64,000 bases of DNA from Rallus limicola (taxonomy: Eukaryota > Chordata > Aves > Gruiformes > Rallidae). This document shows positions 54,567 through 64,000 of the stretch, one piece after another. The stretch is from positions 4,283,287-4,347,286 of the forward strand of contig JAKCOZ010000015.1 of NCBI GenBank assembly GCA_022605955.1, read 5' to 3'. Below the pieces are notes generated by a model. The model was not told the DNA's origin and searched no databases. It saw only the letters and a program-made list of their open reading frames with translations. Made by a program: the position numbers and the translations under genes. The first letter of the stretch is position 1. Each line of letters begins with the position of its first letter.

Positions 54567-55015
54567 ACAGAATCACAGAGCTGTCGGGGTTGGAAGGGAC
54601 CTGGAGAGCTCATGGGGTCCAACCCCCTGCCAAAGCAGGGTCTCTAGGACAGGTCGCACAGGTCGGCATCCAGACGGGGCTGGAATCTCTCCAGAGATGG
54701 AGACTCCACACCCCCCTGGGCAGTCTGACCCAGGGCTCCTTCACCAGGGAAAAGTTCTTCCCCATGGTGGTGTGGAACTTCCTCTGATCCAACTTGCAGC
54801 CATTGCCCCTTGTCCTGTCCCCACAGACCATAGAAAAGAGGCTGGTCATTTTCCCATGTCCCACACTTCAGATATTGATAAACACTGATCAGATCCCCTC
54901 TCAGTCTCTTTTCTCCAGGCTGAACAGCCCCAGGTCACTCAGCCTTTCCATGTAGGGGAGATGCTCCAGGCCCTTCATCATCCTTGTAGCCCTCCACTGG
55001 AAGCTACCGCTCTTC
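54567..55015 (-). mobile_element. CR1 LINE 3'-end fragment, minus orientation
   Basis: The left edge TCACAGAATCACAGAGCTGT leads into GGGGTTGGAAGGGACCTGG, CCCCTGCCAAAGCAGGG, CCCCTTGTCCTGTCCCCACA and CTCCAGGCTGAACAGCCCCA, inverted CR1 blocks. Well preserved. The 300-400 bp up to the next CR1 piece hold no recognised feature. Confidence 0.93.
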
Positions 55016-55436
55016 AGCTGAGCCACAATGGTAGCTGCCAAAATAGGTGTTTGGGGGTTTTTTCCCCCCCTGTAGCACACAGATGGGAAAATCTTCCCCA
55101 CTGCCCCATCTCATGGCTCTTCTCTCACCTCACAATGCCCTTACTCACTTTACCAAGCAAGGTCTCCCTCAGCTGCCCTCCTATCCCTCAGTTTACCAAG
55201 TACCTTTACACTGCTGCCTACACCACCAGTCTCCGAGTGCACCTTGATAAGACACCTCTTCAAAGTTGTTTTATAATTATAAAACTAATTTGAAACAAAG
55301 CAAAACAAACACCACAGAAGTAGAAACAACCTCAAAGGAAAGCAGACATTTTATTTACAGCAAGCTGCAACCCAGGAAATCTCCACTGGAAGCTACAAAG
55401 GACCAAATTTGTAAAAGCAGCAAAACTTCCTGAGGC

Positions 55437-55720
55437 CATCACCCCTTGTCCTGTCCCCACAGACACTGAGAAGGGGCTGGACATTTTCCCCTGCGTGCCA
55501 CACTTTAGATATTGGTAACCATTGATCAGATCCCTTTCTCAGGCTTCTCCAGGCTGAACAGCCCTAGGTCACTCAACCTTTCCTCACAGGGGAGATGCTC
55601 CAGGCCCTTCAGCATCTTTGTGTCCCTCCTCTGGGCTCTCTCCAGGAGATCCCTGTCCTTTTTATCCCAGGGGGCTCAGAACTGGACACAATTCTCCAAT
55701 AGGGGCCTGTGACCAGGGCA
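55437..55720 (-). mobile_element. Second CR1 LINE fragment, minus orientation
   Basis: It starts inside the element at CACCCCTTGTCCTGTCCCCA, repeats CTCCAGGCTGAACAGCCCTA and extends further 5' into CTCAGAACTGGACACAATTC. It covers partly the same CR1 region as the previous fragment, so this is a separate insertion rather than its continuation. The stretch 55721-56229 has nothing recognised. Confidence 0.9.
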
Positions 55721-56229
55721 TTTTCGCTACATAAACAAGGTCAAGGTACAGGAGGGAGAAAAACCAACCCATTTCTCACATCCTGTCTTGACAAACACAC
55801 ACAAAAATAAAAAACCCTAAAATTTGTCCCAGAAGACATTTAGCAGTAAAATGTAACAATGGCCTAACTGAAGCTGGCCCTGGACACAGACTGCCAGGCC
55901 ATCCTTATTTACATTAAGTACCCACCACATACAAACACTGACAAGAGCTAAACAGAAACACAGTACTTGAGAGTACAGCTAAAACATCAAAATGCTGTTT
56001 AGCCAAGGTGTTCATCTGACACCTGAAAGAAGTTTGTCCAAGTCAGAACCTTGGAGACTGTTCCTAACCCAAACGAGTTAAGCAATTTATTTTTTTTTTA
56101 GCTAGAAACATTTATTAACCAAACAGGAAATAAAGTGTATCTGGCACAACAGAAGGTGTGAAGCCCTCAGCTTTAAAAGAGTTAAAAACAATCTCGTTTC
56201 TGTTAAAGCAGACTTTTTTCCAGTGCAAG

Positions 56230-57444
56230 TGTGGTGGTTGAGCCCTGGCCAAAGGCCAGACGCCCACCAAAAATCAGTCTGTTACTCCCCTTCTTAGTTG
56301 GACAGGGGAGAAGTAATATAATTGGGCGGCTCAAGAGGCAAACTCGTTAATGAGGCGGCAAAACAGCAGCACAGAGTGCTGAACAGAAACTTATCTCATT
56401 TATTACACTAAAGACAAAAACAGTGGAAAAAAAACAGTCAGGAGTGCAACCAACAATCTCAAAACAAATGCAACCAGGCAAACACTTTCCCCCCCACTCC
56501 CTCCTCTCAGGCTTTAGTTAGAAGTTTGCTCCCTTCTTCCCTCCCGGTCGCAGCCCAGGAGGGGCAGGGACTGGGGAAATGGGGGTCTGGGGAACACCTT
56601 CCCCCCACCCCTCCACTCTAAAGCAGACTGCCCTTGAGACAGGAGTTTGCTCCCTTCTTCCCCTCTCCTGCTCGCAGCACAGGACGGGGGGGCAGGGACT
56701 GGGAGATGGGGCTTCGGTCAGTCCCTTGCAAGATGGTTTCCTTCTCGGCCGGGGTGGGGGCATCCATTCCACACAGCCTCCCCCTGCTGCACCCCAGGAT
56801 CTCACCCACCAGAGCCAGTCCTCCAGGAACTTTCTCCAAGGCAAATCTCTTCCCACCGGGCTTCATCTCTGCTCTGGCAGGCAGCGATCAATCCCAGTGT
56901 CTCTCAGGCCCAGCCCTGCACGGGGCTGTGATGCCTCCCCTGTCTGGCTCATCTCTGTAGGTCGCTGGTGCTGGCAGGGGCTCATCCCAGCGTCAGTCAC
57001 GGCATCTTCTCTATGTCTCCCCCGGCTCCATCCAGCTTGGAGCCTCCCCCGGGCAGGTCGGGTCTCTGCCTCCTCCATGGCTCCTTTCCTCCGGCTCCTC
57101 CCCGTGCTTCAGCTGGGGCTGCAGGGGCATCTCTGGCCCGGGTACCTGGGCGCCTCCTCCCCCGGCCTTCCCGGCCTGTTGTGTCTGTCAGCTGCTCACA
57201 TTGAGATGCAAATAGACATCCCAGTGCCCTGAACGGGGCAAACTTTGCGGCCTTCCTGGCACTCGGTGTTCTGGTGGAGCCTTTGTCTCCTCTCTGTGAC
57301 TCTCAGAGGCGCTATCAGCAGCCTGCAGAAGACTCCAGCAGCCGTTTTCTGCCAGACCTGGCCCTCTCAGTACCCAACTATGCACAACTGCAACAGCAAG
57401 TCAACTAGCTTATTTAAGCTAAGGCCACACTACTCCCAATACCC
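56230..57444 (-). mobile_element. Probable solo LTR of an endogenous retrovirus, minus orientation
   Basis: The left edge TGTGGTGGTTGAGCCCTGGC is, inverted, the GGGCTCAACCACCACA end that I remember from a common avian LTR. The right edge, read inverted, has GTATTGGG, like that family's start. An inverted AATAAA lies at 56399-56404, a fit for the R region. GC-rich blocks with an internal duplication fill the U3 side. I see no gag, pol or env and no clear target-site duplication, so the element is called a solo LTR. The family assignment is from memory; the right boundary could be off by about 50 bp. Open frames inside are not genes. Confidence 0.65.
56520..56720. repeat. Imperfect direct duplication, about 122-bp period
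   Basis: GTTTGCTCCCTTCTTCCC is found at 56524 and again at 56646, each followed by a CGCAGC-CAGGA block and GGGGCAGGGACTGGG-like sequence. The duplicated blocks lie inside the LTR. Confidence 0.7.
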
Positions 57445-59787
57445 CATTCAAACACCTCTCCTCACCTAAAAAAAGAAAGCCTCAGTACAGTTGCAACGTG
57501 TCACTTGTGCATTACAATGCTGATAAGAGGATAAATTAAAATTCTAGCAAGGACCATAACCTAGCCAATAAAGATTCAGCCTGCTTCACCTTTGCATGAA
57601 TATGTTTTTTGTAGACTCTTCTTAGTGGACACAGTTCAGAAGGATAATATGTATTTGTCTATAAAGACACACTATACTATAGCCCATTACCAAGAGGTTC
57701 TAGCTGCAGGTCTTCTCTGTTAGGTTATGAGATTTCAGATACCATATCCCCCTTCACACAGGCTTTATTACCAACCCCACAGAAACTGAAACCCAATTTG
57801 GATTAGGAGTTCTACTGCATTTCAGCTTCTGTTCAGCATTCACCCCAGCTGTACATTACCAGCTCTGCATCAGTGATCCATCACTGGCACAGTAACTCTC
57901 CTAGTTACCAGGACCTCACTTCTTCAGTAATACTTGGCTTAGGTAAAACCATGACCAAACTCCCAGCCAAACTCCCAATCCATGAGCACAGGGCACAAAC
58001 ACAACCACCTCTGCACCTCATGGCATCCCACAGGATACAGCAGCTGTAAAGGACATAGCACTGTGCAACCTTCCCAAAAGCCTGGCAATACTTTGTGTTC
58101 TATCAGTCTAACTGCACAACTTAGGGCAGGACTAGAAACCCTCATTGCTGGTTCCTACACCCTTGGCCTCTTCCCAATAACAGCGTAAAACTCCATCCAC
58201 ATTTTGCCTCTCTCAAATTCTCACATACAAGAACATCTCATCTCCCTCCTTGATCATGTCTTTACTCCAAAGAGGGAATTAATTGATAAACCTATACCTG
58301 CAGGAGGATATTCAAATCAAACATCAAACTCTGATGCTAAAACAGCAGCTAAAGCCTCCTGGATAAGAGAGGGGCATTTAAACAATAAAAGCCACCAGCT
58401 TTTACACCCAGAAACAAATCTAAGCCCAGTCACTTTTTAAAAGATAGACACTAGGAACCCTGAATCTTGATGCAACTCAAAGTATCCTGAGCACACAATA
58501 CTGCAGGAAGATCTCTGAAGCTCCCCCAGTCTTCTGAATATCACTACTTATTATACATGTGCAAATTAACAACTGCATTTAAGAAAAAAGAAAGGTACAG
58601 GGAAGGAAAAAAAAAAACTAAAACAACAGTTTTCTGCTTTTTCCAACACTTGGAAAGGTAACAGTCAGAATGTCCCAACACCACTGAGGACCAGCACAAG
58701 CTGTCTAGCACCTAGGTTTCAAAAGTGACAAATCCCCAATGCCCTAGAGAAATGGTGGCTGGAGGGTACTGGAATGAGCAGAACCCTACAAACCTCCCCA
58801 TGGAGCAAAAGAGAAGCAAAAGTTGAAGTGAAAGCAATCCTTGCTAGCTGCTGGTATGTTGGAAAATAAACTAGAAAAGAAGGAATAACAAAATTCAAAG
58901 AAATCTTCATCTTCCATAGAGGCATCTGAGGACTCCATATCAAAACAGTGGGAGAGGCTCATTTCCCAACCCTAAAGAGAGGGGGAAAACACCCCACCCA
59001 ACACAAAACCAAACAAAAAAAGCCTCTTCTACCCTGTCACACAGCCTCTTTTATCAAAATGTATAAAATTCCTACTTTGCTTGAAGACTTGTTTCATAAC
59101 TGCACTCCTTTAACAGTCAAGCTTCCTCGTTATTGTGAAGCTCCTAGATTCTCTGAATTCCAAATCTAATTAATGAGCCACTTTATCTCACAGCTCTTAT
59201 GGCCACTGCCCTGCTAAGAAACTAGGGCAAATTAAGCAGTTACTTCTCCACACAACTATGTGCCTTTAGCAGGCAATCAGCATAAACCTAGAAAAGCCAA
59301 CAAACTTCCTCAAGTACACCGATATCGAGTAATTCTAGGAACTATTATAGACCAATTAAATAGGGAAAAAAAAATAAAAAGACAAGGCAGTAATATCATG
59401 TCCAGTCTTAATAAACACATTTTGAGAGATAACGAGATCTAGAAAGATGAAAAGCCACCTCTTCTATCTGATAAACACATGATGTATTCAACACCATCAA
59501 GATAGTGTCCTAATTACCACTCAGCTGCTGCTACATGACCTCTGTGGAACCGAGTTGCTCCTTGTCCCCACCCCACCTGTCTCTCCTCAACAAGCTCATA
59601 ATTTGCAGCTGATTATCTGCAATAAGAAACAGATGCAGACACTGAAAAACCCCTCACAGCTCCACCCATGGCTGCCTATACCAAAGAACCCACCAAGCTA
59701 AGACATAGGCTCCCTCACTGTATCACACAGCTATGTGGGTTTTCACCTCTACTTTCTCTTACTAGAATATTCTAGGACAGGTACAGT
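57445..59787. other. Intergenic sequence without recognised features
   Basis: AT-rich sequence between the two LTRs. I find no coding exon, CR1 block, RNA gene or regulatory motif that I can support. The short open frames at 58204-58440 and 58948-59169 show no known family. Confidence 0.6.
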
Positions 59788-60593
59788 TGTTAGAAATGCA
59801 AAAGGGTCCAAAAAAAGGCCTCGAGGTAGACACATTAGTGAAGCAGGAATTTACTATACGTTCTTGCAAGAGCGGGTGACCTAACAAAGTAGGCACACTT
59901 TCGGTCAGAGTTTGTGGCATTTTTATACAATATTCTGTCCAAAATCATTAGGTTACCTCATATACCTGTACATATTCATGACCTGTCCCACTTCATATTA
60001 AAATGAGTCCCAAGAAGTCATTTCCATAAACTACTCCCACTTGCGCCTGCATACTGTCCTGTGGTGGTGGTCGTCACGGGGTCTCAGTGATGAAGACTAG
60101 AAGTCTTCCTCAGGTTGAACTTTTCACCTCCTTTCCCTGGCACACACATAGTTGTGATTGTTCCAGACGAGCACAATTATCCTTGGGATGCTTCCTTCTT
60201 ATCTATCCCAGGCATGACCTTCCTTGGGATGCTTCCTCCTTATCAGTCCTTGATCAGCTTTAAATTATTCCAAGAACACTAATCACTCAGAACTAACTAC
60301 ACTAGAAACACTAGAGTTGTTCAAGTGAGACACTGTTTATGTGAGGTCACCTCTGACATAACAACTATGGCATTTCAAACCATCCTGTTAGTAAGCCCCC
60401 CCTCTTAACAGGCATCTTGTTATCAAGCACCCTTTAACCCTTTTCTATAAGTTAGTAAATTCTCTTAATCCTAATATAACGATTCTTTGTCTAACTTTCA
60501 GAATACCTGTAAATTTCATCTGTATCTGTTAACAGAACCGTGTACTGTAATTGAGAGATAGATTTTGCCAGTAACAGCAAAACTTCATTAACA
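59788..60593 (-). mobile_element. Probable solo LTR of an endogenous retrovirus, minus orientation
   Basis: The block is bounded by the inverted termini TGTTA (59788-59792) and TAACA (60589-60593). Read on the minus strand it has TATAAAAA at 59927-59920, an AGTAAA near 59855-59850 and the end TTGCATTTCTAACA, an order that fits U3-R-U5. U3 has a 41-bp-period duplication near 60181. ACAGT occurs at 59783-59787 and 60591-60595, which could be a target-site duplication if the right edge is 60590. No retroviral coding sequence is present. The family is not assigned. Confidence 0.6.
60181..60245. repeat. Direct repeat, 41-bp period, in the LTR U3
   Basis: CCTTGGGATGCTTCCTTCTT at 60181 recurs nearly unchanged at 60222 (CCTTGGGATGCTTCCTCCTT). 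Tandem U3 repeats of this size are often enhancer duplications. Confidence 0.75.
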
Positions 60594-61413
60594 GTATTCC
60601 CCCTTACCTTATGCGCTATCTGTTGCATCCTAAATTCCCTACAAAGGATTTCTGATAAGTCAGTTTTAATTCATAAGTCAGTAAAAGAACATACAATACA
60701 AAATTTCAGTTTGCAAAAGCAACAATTCAGCGTTTTCCACACAGTCAAACATACGGCCCCTCGAGACAAGGAACGGGTCCGTGCACTCCTGCAACTCACC
60801 TACAACTTCACGACCCTTTTTAAGGGATAAGGTGCCAGGGTCAGGATTGCTCCCTGCACACCCTGTGAGGGCCTGGGGAACAAAAGGCAGCAGGCACAGC
60901 CACTGAGGCAGCGAGATTAAAAAAAAAGCCAAAACCAAACCCCACACGCCCAACTCCATTCACCCCACTGACTCCACAAAAACACCCCCTGGAAAAGCGC
61001 TAGAACCAGCCGCTCACAAGCTGCTAACTTACCCGCTCAGCTTTCAGCGGTCCCGCCTCGGAGGGGCGGCCCTGTCACACCCGGGGGCACGCACATAGCC
61101 GAGCAAAGGAAACCCCTCAGCGCGGAGCCCGACCCCCCGGCTGCCGCTCACAGGAGGCGGAGCCCATCAAGCGGCCCTCCCCGGCCTCGCCACCCGAGAA
61201 AACGGACTCTCACCGGCACCACATCCCGCGCTGCTCGACGACCTCGGAAAGCCTCCCCTCAGCCCGACCTCGCACGGCCCAAATGGCCGCCCTGCCGCGG
61301 CCAGCAGACGACGGGACGCTCCCGCTGAGCGGCCCGGCCTGGAGAAAGACACTGAGCGCGAGCAAAGACAGAACCACGCCTCACGCCACAGGTGTGAGAA
61401 TCTGCCCCTTTAC

Positions 61414-61424
61414 AAGATGGCGGC
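61414..61424 (+). promoter_or_regulatory. YY1-type motif AAGATGGCGGC
   Basis: Exact match to the extended YY1 consensus, 282 bp before the MANF ATG. A similar AAAATGGCGGC lies at 61461-61471. Such motifs often sit at or just after transcription starts of CpG-island promoters, which suggests an alternative upstream start. Confidence 0.5.
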
Positions 61425-61562
61425 CGCTAAGAAGCGCACGAGGACGGTTTTCCCTCAACAAAAATGGCGGCTAGGGGAGGCGGGGAAATTCTCCGCGCGC
61501 CGGCGTTCCGTCGCCTCCCGCAATCAGCAGCCGCCAACTCTCCCGTGGAGGCCGCAGAGCGG

Positions 61563-61626
61563 CCAATGGGATGAGGCAGCGTGGAAGCTGGGTGGGGAGC
61601 GGGCCAATGGGGCGGCAGCGGCGTGG
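61563..61626 (+). promoter_or_regulatory. MANF: Two CCAAT boxes, each with a downstream CGTGG
   Basis: CCAAT at 61563-61567 and 61604-61608, with CGTGG at 61580-61584 and 61622-61626. MANF is induced by ER stress in mammals through ERSE-type elements (CCAAT-N9-CCACG or ATTGG-N-CCACG). The parts are present here, but order and spacing (12 and 13 bases, with CGTGG instead of CCACG) do not match either consensus, so function as ERSE is only possible. Confidence 0.4.
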
Positions 61627-61695
61627 GGAGCCGGCGCGGGGGCGACGGTACCGGTGCGGCGGGTGCAGTGCGCGCGGGCTGCCGAGCGAGGCGGG

Positions 61696-61783
61696 ATGCG
61701 GGCGGCCCACGGGCTCTGGGCGGCTCTGGCCCTGCTCCTGCTGCCGGCCGGCAGCCGGGCCCTGCGCGACGGGGAGTGCGAGG
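61696..61783 (+). CDS. MANF: MANF exon 1 (mesencephalic astrocyte-derived neurotrophic factor)
   Basis: MANF is a small ER-resident and secreted protein that counters ER stress and supports neurons. The ATG is in a fair context (G at -3). Twenty-nine codons plus one base encode a signal peptide with the hydrophobic core LWAALALLLLPAG and a cleavage region at SRA-LRDGECE. The LRxGxCE start of the mature protein matches human MANF, and the Cys is the first of its conserved eight. The exon ends with G before a GTGAGT donor, consistent with a following Val codon. DOCK3 lying upstream on the same strand supports MANF over its paralogue CDNF. Only the 5' end of the gene is in the window. Confidence 0.93.
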
Positions 61784-64000
61784 GTGAGTGGGGCAGGGCC
61801 GGAGGGGGGGCGGGCCCGGCTCGGCTCGGCTCGGCTCGGCTCGGCTGGAGGCCCCCGGGCCCGGCGAGGTGAGGCCGCTCCTTGCCGCCGCGTCCCGCAG
61901 CCCGGCTCGCCCGCTGGTGTGAGGAGCCGGTTCGCGGAGCGGGGCCTGCGCTCTGATCGCTCCCCTCCCCGCTGCTGGAGGGCAGTGACAGCCCTGCGCC
62001 GCCGAGGCTGGGGCCAGGCCGGGTCGGGCTGGCAAGGAGCTGTTCTTTCTGGGGCCGGGAAAGTCTCCGGAGTCCGCCCAAGTGCTGGCGGGCCGGGGCG
62101 GAAGCGCTGCCCGGAGGTGGCTGAGTCCCGGCGGCTGAGCGGCTCGGGATGAGGGCGGTCCCCGGGGGAGCAGTACGGGGTGGAGCTGCCGGCCGTGCCC
62201 CGCTCCCCTGGGCTGGAGCCCGTTCGTCCCGCGGGAGGGGGCCGGGACCTCCCTCCCGGAGGCACTGTAGTGGTGTCGAGAAGTTGCCGGTCTCAACAGG
62301 GTTAGCGGCAGCGCGGAGCTCCTACGGGAAAGGAAGACAGGATCGTCTCCTCTTCAGACCAGAGATACCAGCTCCTCGGCTTTCCCAGCTCGGCATACGC
62401 CAGCCGGGGCGCGGGGAAGCACACTTCCCCCGCTCTCCCGCCGACCCGGGCGGTGGCTGGAGCGGGAGGCAGCGAGTACAGCTCCTCACCTGGACTCCCC
62501 CTTTTACCCATCGGAGTTAGATGTGCCTCAGCTTTGCCCGCTGGAGTACTGGGCATCCTCTCTTTAGCGAGTGAAGCCAGGAGCAAGCGTTCGGCTGATG
62601 TAAATGAAAGCGGGCGCTTTACCCACATTCCAAAGCCTCTGAGCTGGAAGCTGTCGGGGTGCACGGCAAAATAAGCTGCTCTTGTCTGATGGAGCAAGAA
62701 AACGTTGAGATAGGGCTCTAATAACTAGTTGGGAAGTTTGTTGTACTAACGCTCACCCCTTTCTCCTCTTTGTAGGGAGAGAAACAGTGAGACAGGAGGG
62801 GGAGGGCGTGTAGTAAATCAAAACTTTCAACTGCTGTCCCAGCACTAGGTTGGAAGTTTGTGCCAGCTGTACTGCAGTCATCAGTACCATTGCCTGCAGC
62901 ATCTTTATTCTTCCCCAAGGTTTTCACTTCCAAACAGCGCACCGTGGACATCGGTGTGTGTCTGTGACTGGGGACAGACTGATGTGAGGTAAATGATGGT
63001 GTTGTATGCCTACAAAAAAAATGCTTTCCTAAATAGCTCAGCTTATAATTACCTCTAATTTTAATATAATGAGAGTCAGGTTGTACTTGGCTTTGACTGT
63101 CACACTCGATACCCAGCATTTGCCCCCTTCTTGTGCCATGGCTTGTGTTTGGAGTCGAATACAATTTACAATGACACTAATGTTTGCCAGTCCCTTCCCA
63201 CTGAGGTAAACAAATGATGCGAAAGAGGTAACTCCTCTAGAGGCAGAGTCTGAGAATCCCCAGGTCCTGCTGCCACAAGAGCAGCCGAGTGAGCGGAATC
63301 TGACACCAGCAAACTGGCAGCAGCTCTTCCAGTGGCCTGGTTGCACAGCCCCTTCGTGCTGCGGTGACCGTGGCTGGCTGCCCTCCGCCCCAGGCACATG
63401 CAGGTGTGCTGTGCATAGTCCGGAGCGTATGCAGAGTGGAGTGACTGCTGCCACAGAGAAAGCACAGTGACTTAAGCTTGCACCGGGCAGGAACTCGGAC
63501 CTGTCCTCTCAGCCGCCAGTGCACTTGTGGGAGTTCCAGTATCTTTTAACTCTTCCCTCTCTCAGCCTGAAACCAGTTCAGAAGCTTGTGGGAATGAAGA
63601 GAGGAGAAACACGCCAGGTGGACATAGCGTGTGGTCACGTACCTTTATTTTTCTGATGGAAATAACTTACCTGTGAACTGAACGAACGTGATAATCGGTG
63701 TTACCGTATTGCACACGTGGAGTCTGGCGGGATTACATAGAGAGAGTTGGTTTTCAATCAGAACTGGTTTTGAAGCCTGTGGTCTGACAAGTTGCTTCCC
63801 AAAGCAGCAAGAATAAGACAGAAAATTTAAGTTTACGTTTTGCACGGGCGCTGTTTCGTCTTGTACCCCTCAGCTGAATCCTGCTGCTTGCTCAGGACAG
63901 TGTACAGAAGCCACTGAACACTTCCATGGATCTGTTTTCTCTGATTGTCAAAAACCCACCAAAAATCCCGGGGCATGTTGATTCATGTGTGCTCTGAAAG
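61784..64000 (+). other. MANF: MANF intron 1 (incomplete)
   Basis: The intron starts at GTGAGT and runs past the window end. I searched for the start of exon 2 (conserved VC-x-x-YL-x-x-FYQ segment) and did not find it. The first 700 bases are part of the CpG island; after about 62500 the sequence is ordinary and holds no recognised repeat or gene. Confidence 0.8.
61815..61847. repeat. (CGGCT)n pentanucleotide repeat
   Basis: About six tandem CGGCT units, 32 bases after the MANF exon 1 donor. GC-rich, likely length-variable. Confidence 0.9.

Larger units (their letters stand above)
61000..62500. promoter_or_regulatory. MANF: CpG island spanning the MANF promoter and first exon
   Basis: GC content and CpG density rise sharply from about 61000 and fall after about 62500, in contrast to the AT-rich flanks. 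The island is centred on the MANF start codon. The whole stretch is open in several frames on both strands for that reason. Transcription probably starts between about 61600 and 61690; no TATA box is visible. Confidence 0.85.

Noticed and set aside
56579..57232. 217-codon plus-strand open frame in a GC-rich block
   Set aside because: It lies inside the inverted LTR, opposite to its transcription direction, and shows only low-complexity composition.
61563..61582. CCAAT-N9-CAGCG as a classical ER stress element
   Set aside because: Only three of five bases match the CCACG half-site, so it was kept only as a CCAAT box with a nearby CGTGG.
61427..62296. Long open frames on the minus strand (up to 289 codons) over the MANF first exon
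   Set aside because: They overlap one another in two frames, lie in a CpG island where stops are rare, have Pro/Arg/Ala-biased composition and no recognisable domain.
1..64000. CRISPR arrays, operons, prophage or other bacterial-type systems
   Set aside because: No regularly spaced repeats and no dense coding; splice sites, CR1 elements and long introns mark vertebrate DNA.

Overview
The window looks like nuclear DNA of a bird. It has large introns, GT-AG splice sites, many truncated CR1 retroposons (several with the avian ATTCTATG-type 3' tail), and two LTR-type insertions. The gene order DOCK3 then MANF on one strand is the vertebrate order at human 3p21. One LTR matches, from memory, a family common in neoavian birds; this hint about the species is an inference.

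Positions 1-54000 hold the 3' part of DOCK3 on the + strand. DOCK3 (MOCA) is a neuronal guanine nucleotide exchange factor for Rac1. I can place 29 coding exons, called w1-w29 here; by length they fit the last 29 of about 53 exons. They encode about 1178 residues: the end of the helical ARM-like region (w1-w12), the catalytic DHR-2 domain (w13-w22) and the Ser/Pro-rich tail with SH3-binding PxxP motifs (w23-w29). Every exon keeps phase with the next except w26, which carries one extra C in a CCC run near 43005-43007. Read literally, this shifts the frame and gives a TGA at 44137 in w27. The stop codon of the intact frame is at 49977, followed by a 3' UTR of about 4 kb ending near 53980.

The introns contain CR1 fragments and simple repeats. 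The first complete intron also has an unexplained set of phase-compatible exon-like segments on the minus strand at 1433-1985.

Positions 54000-61000 are intergenic: two antisense CR1 pieces, an approximately 1.2-kb LTR at 56230-57444 and an approximately 0.8-kb LTR at 59788-60593, both in minus orientation and with no retroviral coding sequence seen. A CpG-rich block from about 61000 to 62500 holds the MANF promoter and first coding exon (ATG at 61696), which encodes the signal peptide and the mature N-terminus. The rest of the window is MANF intron 1; no second MANF exon is visible before the window ends. DOCK3 and MANF are neighbours by conserved synteny and do not act in one pathway.
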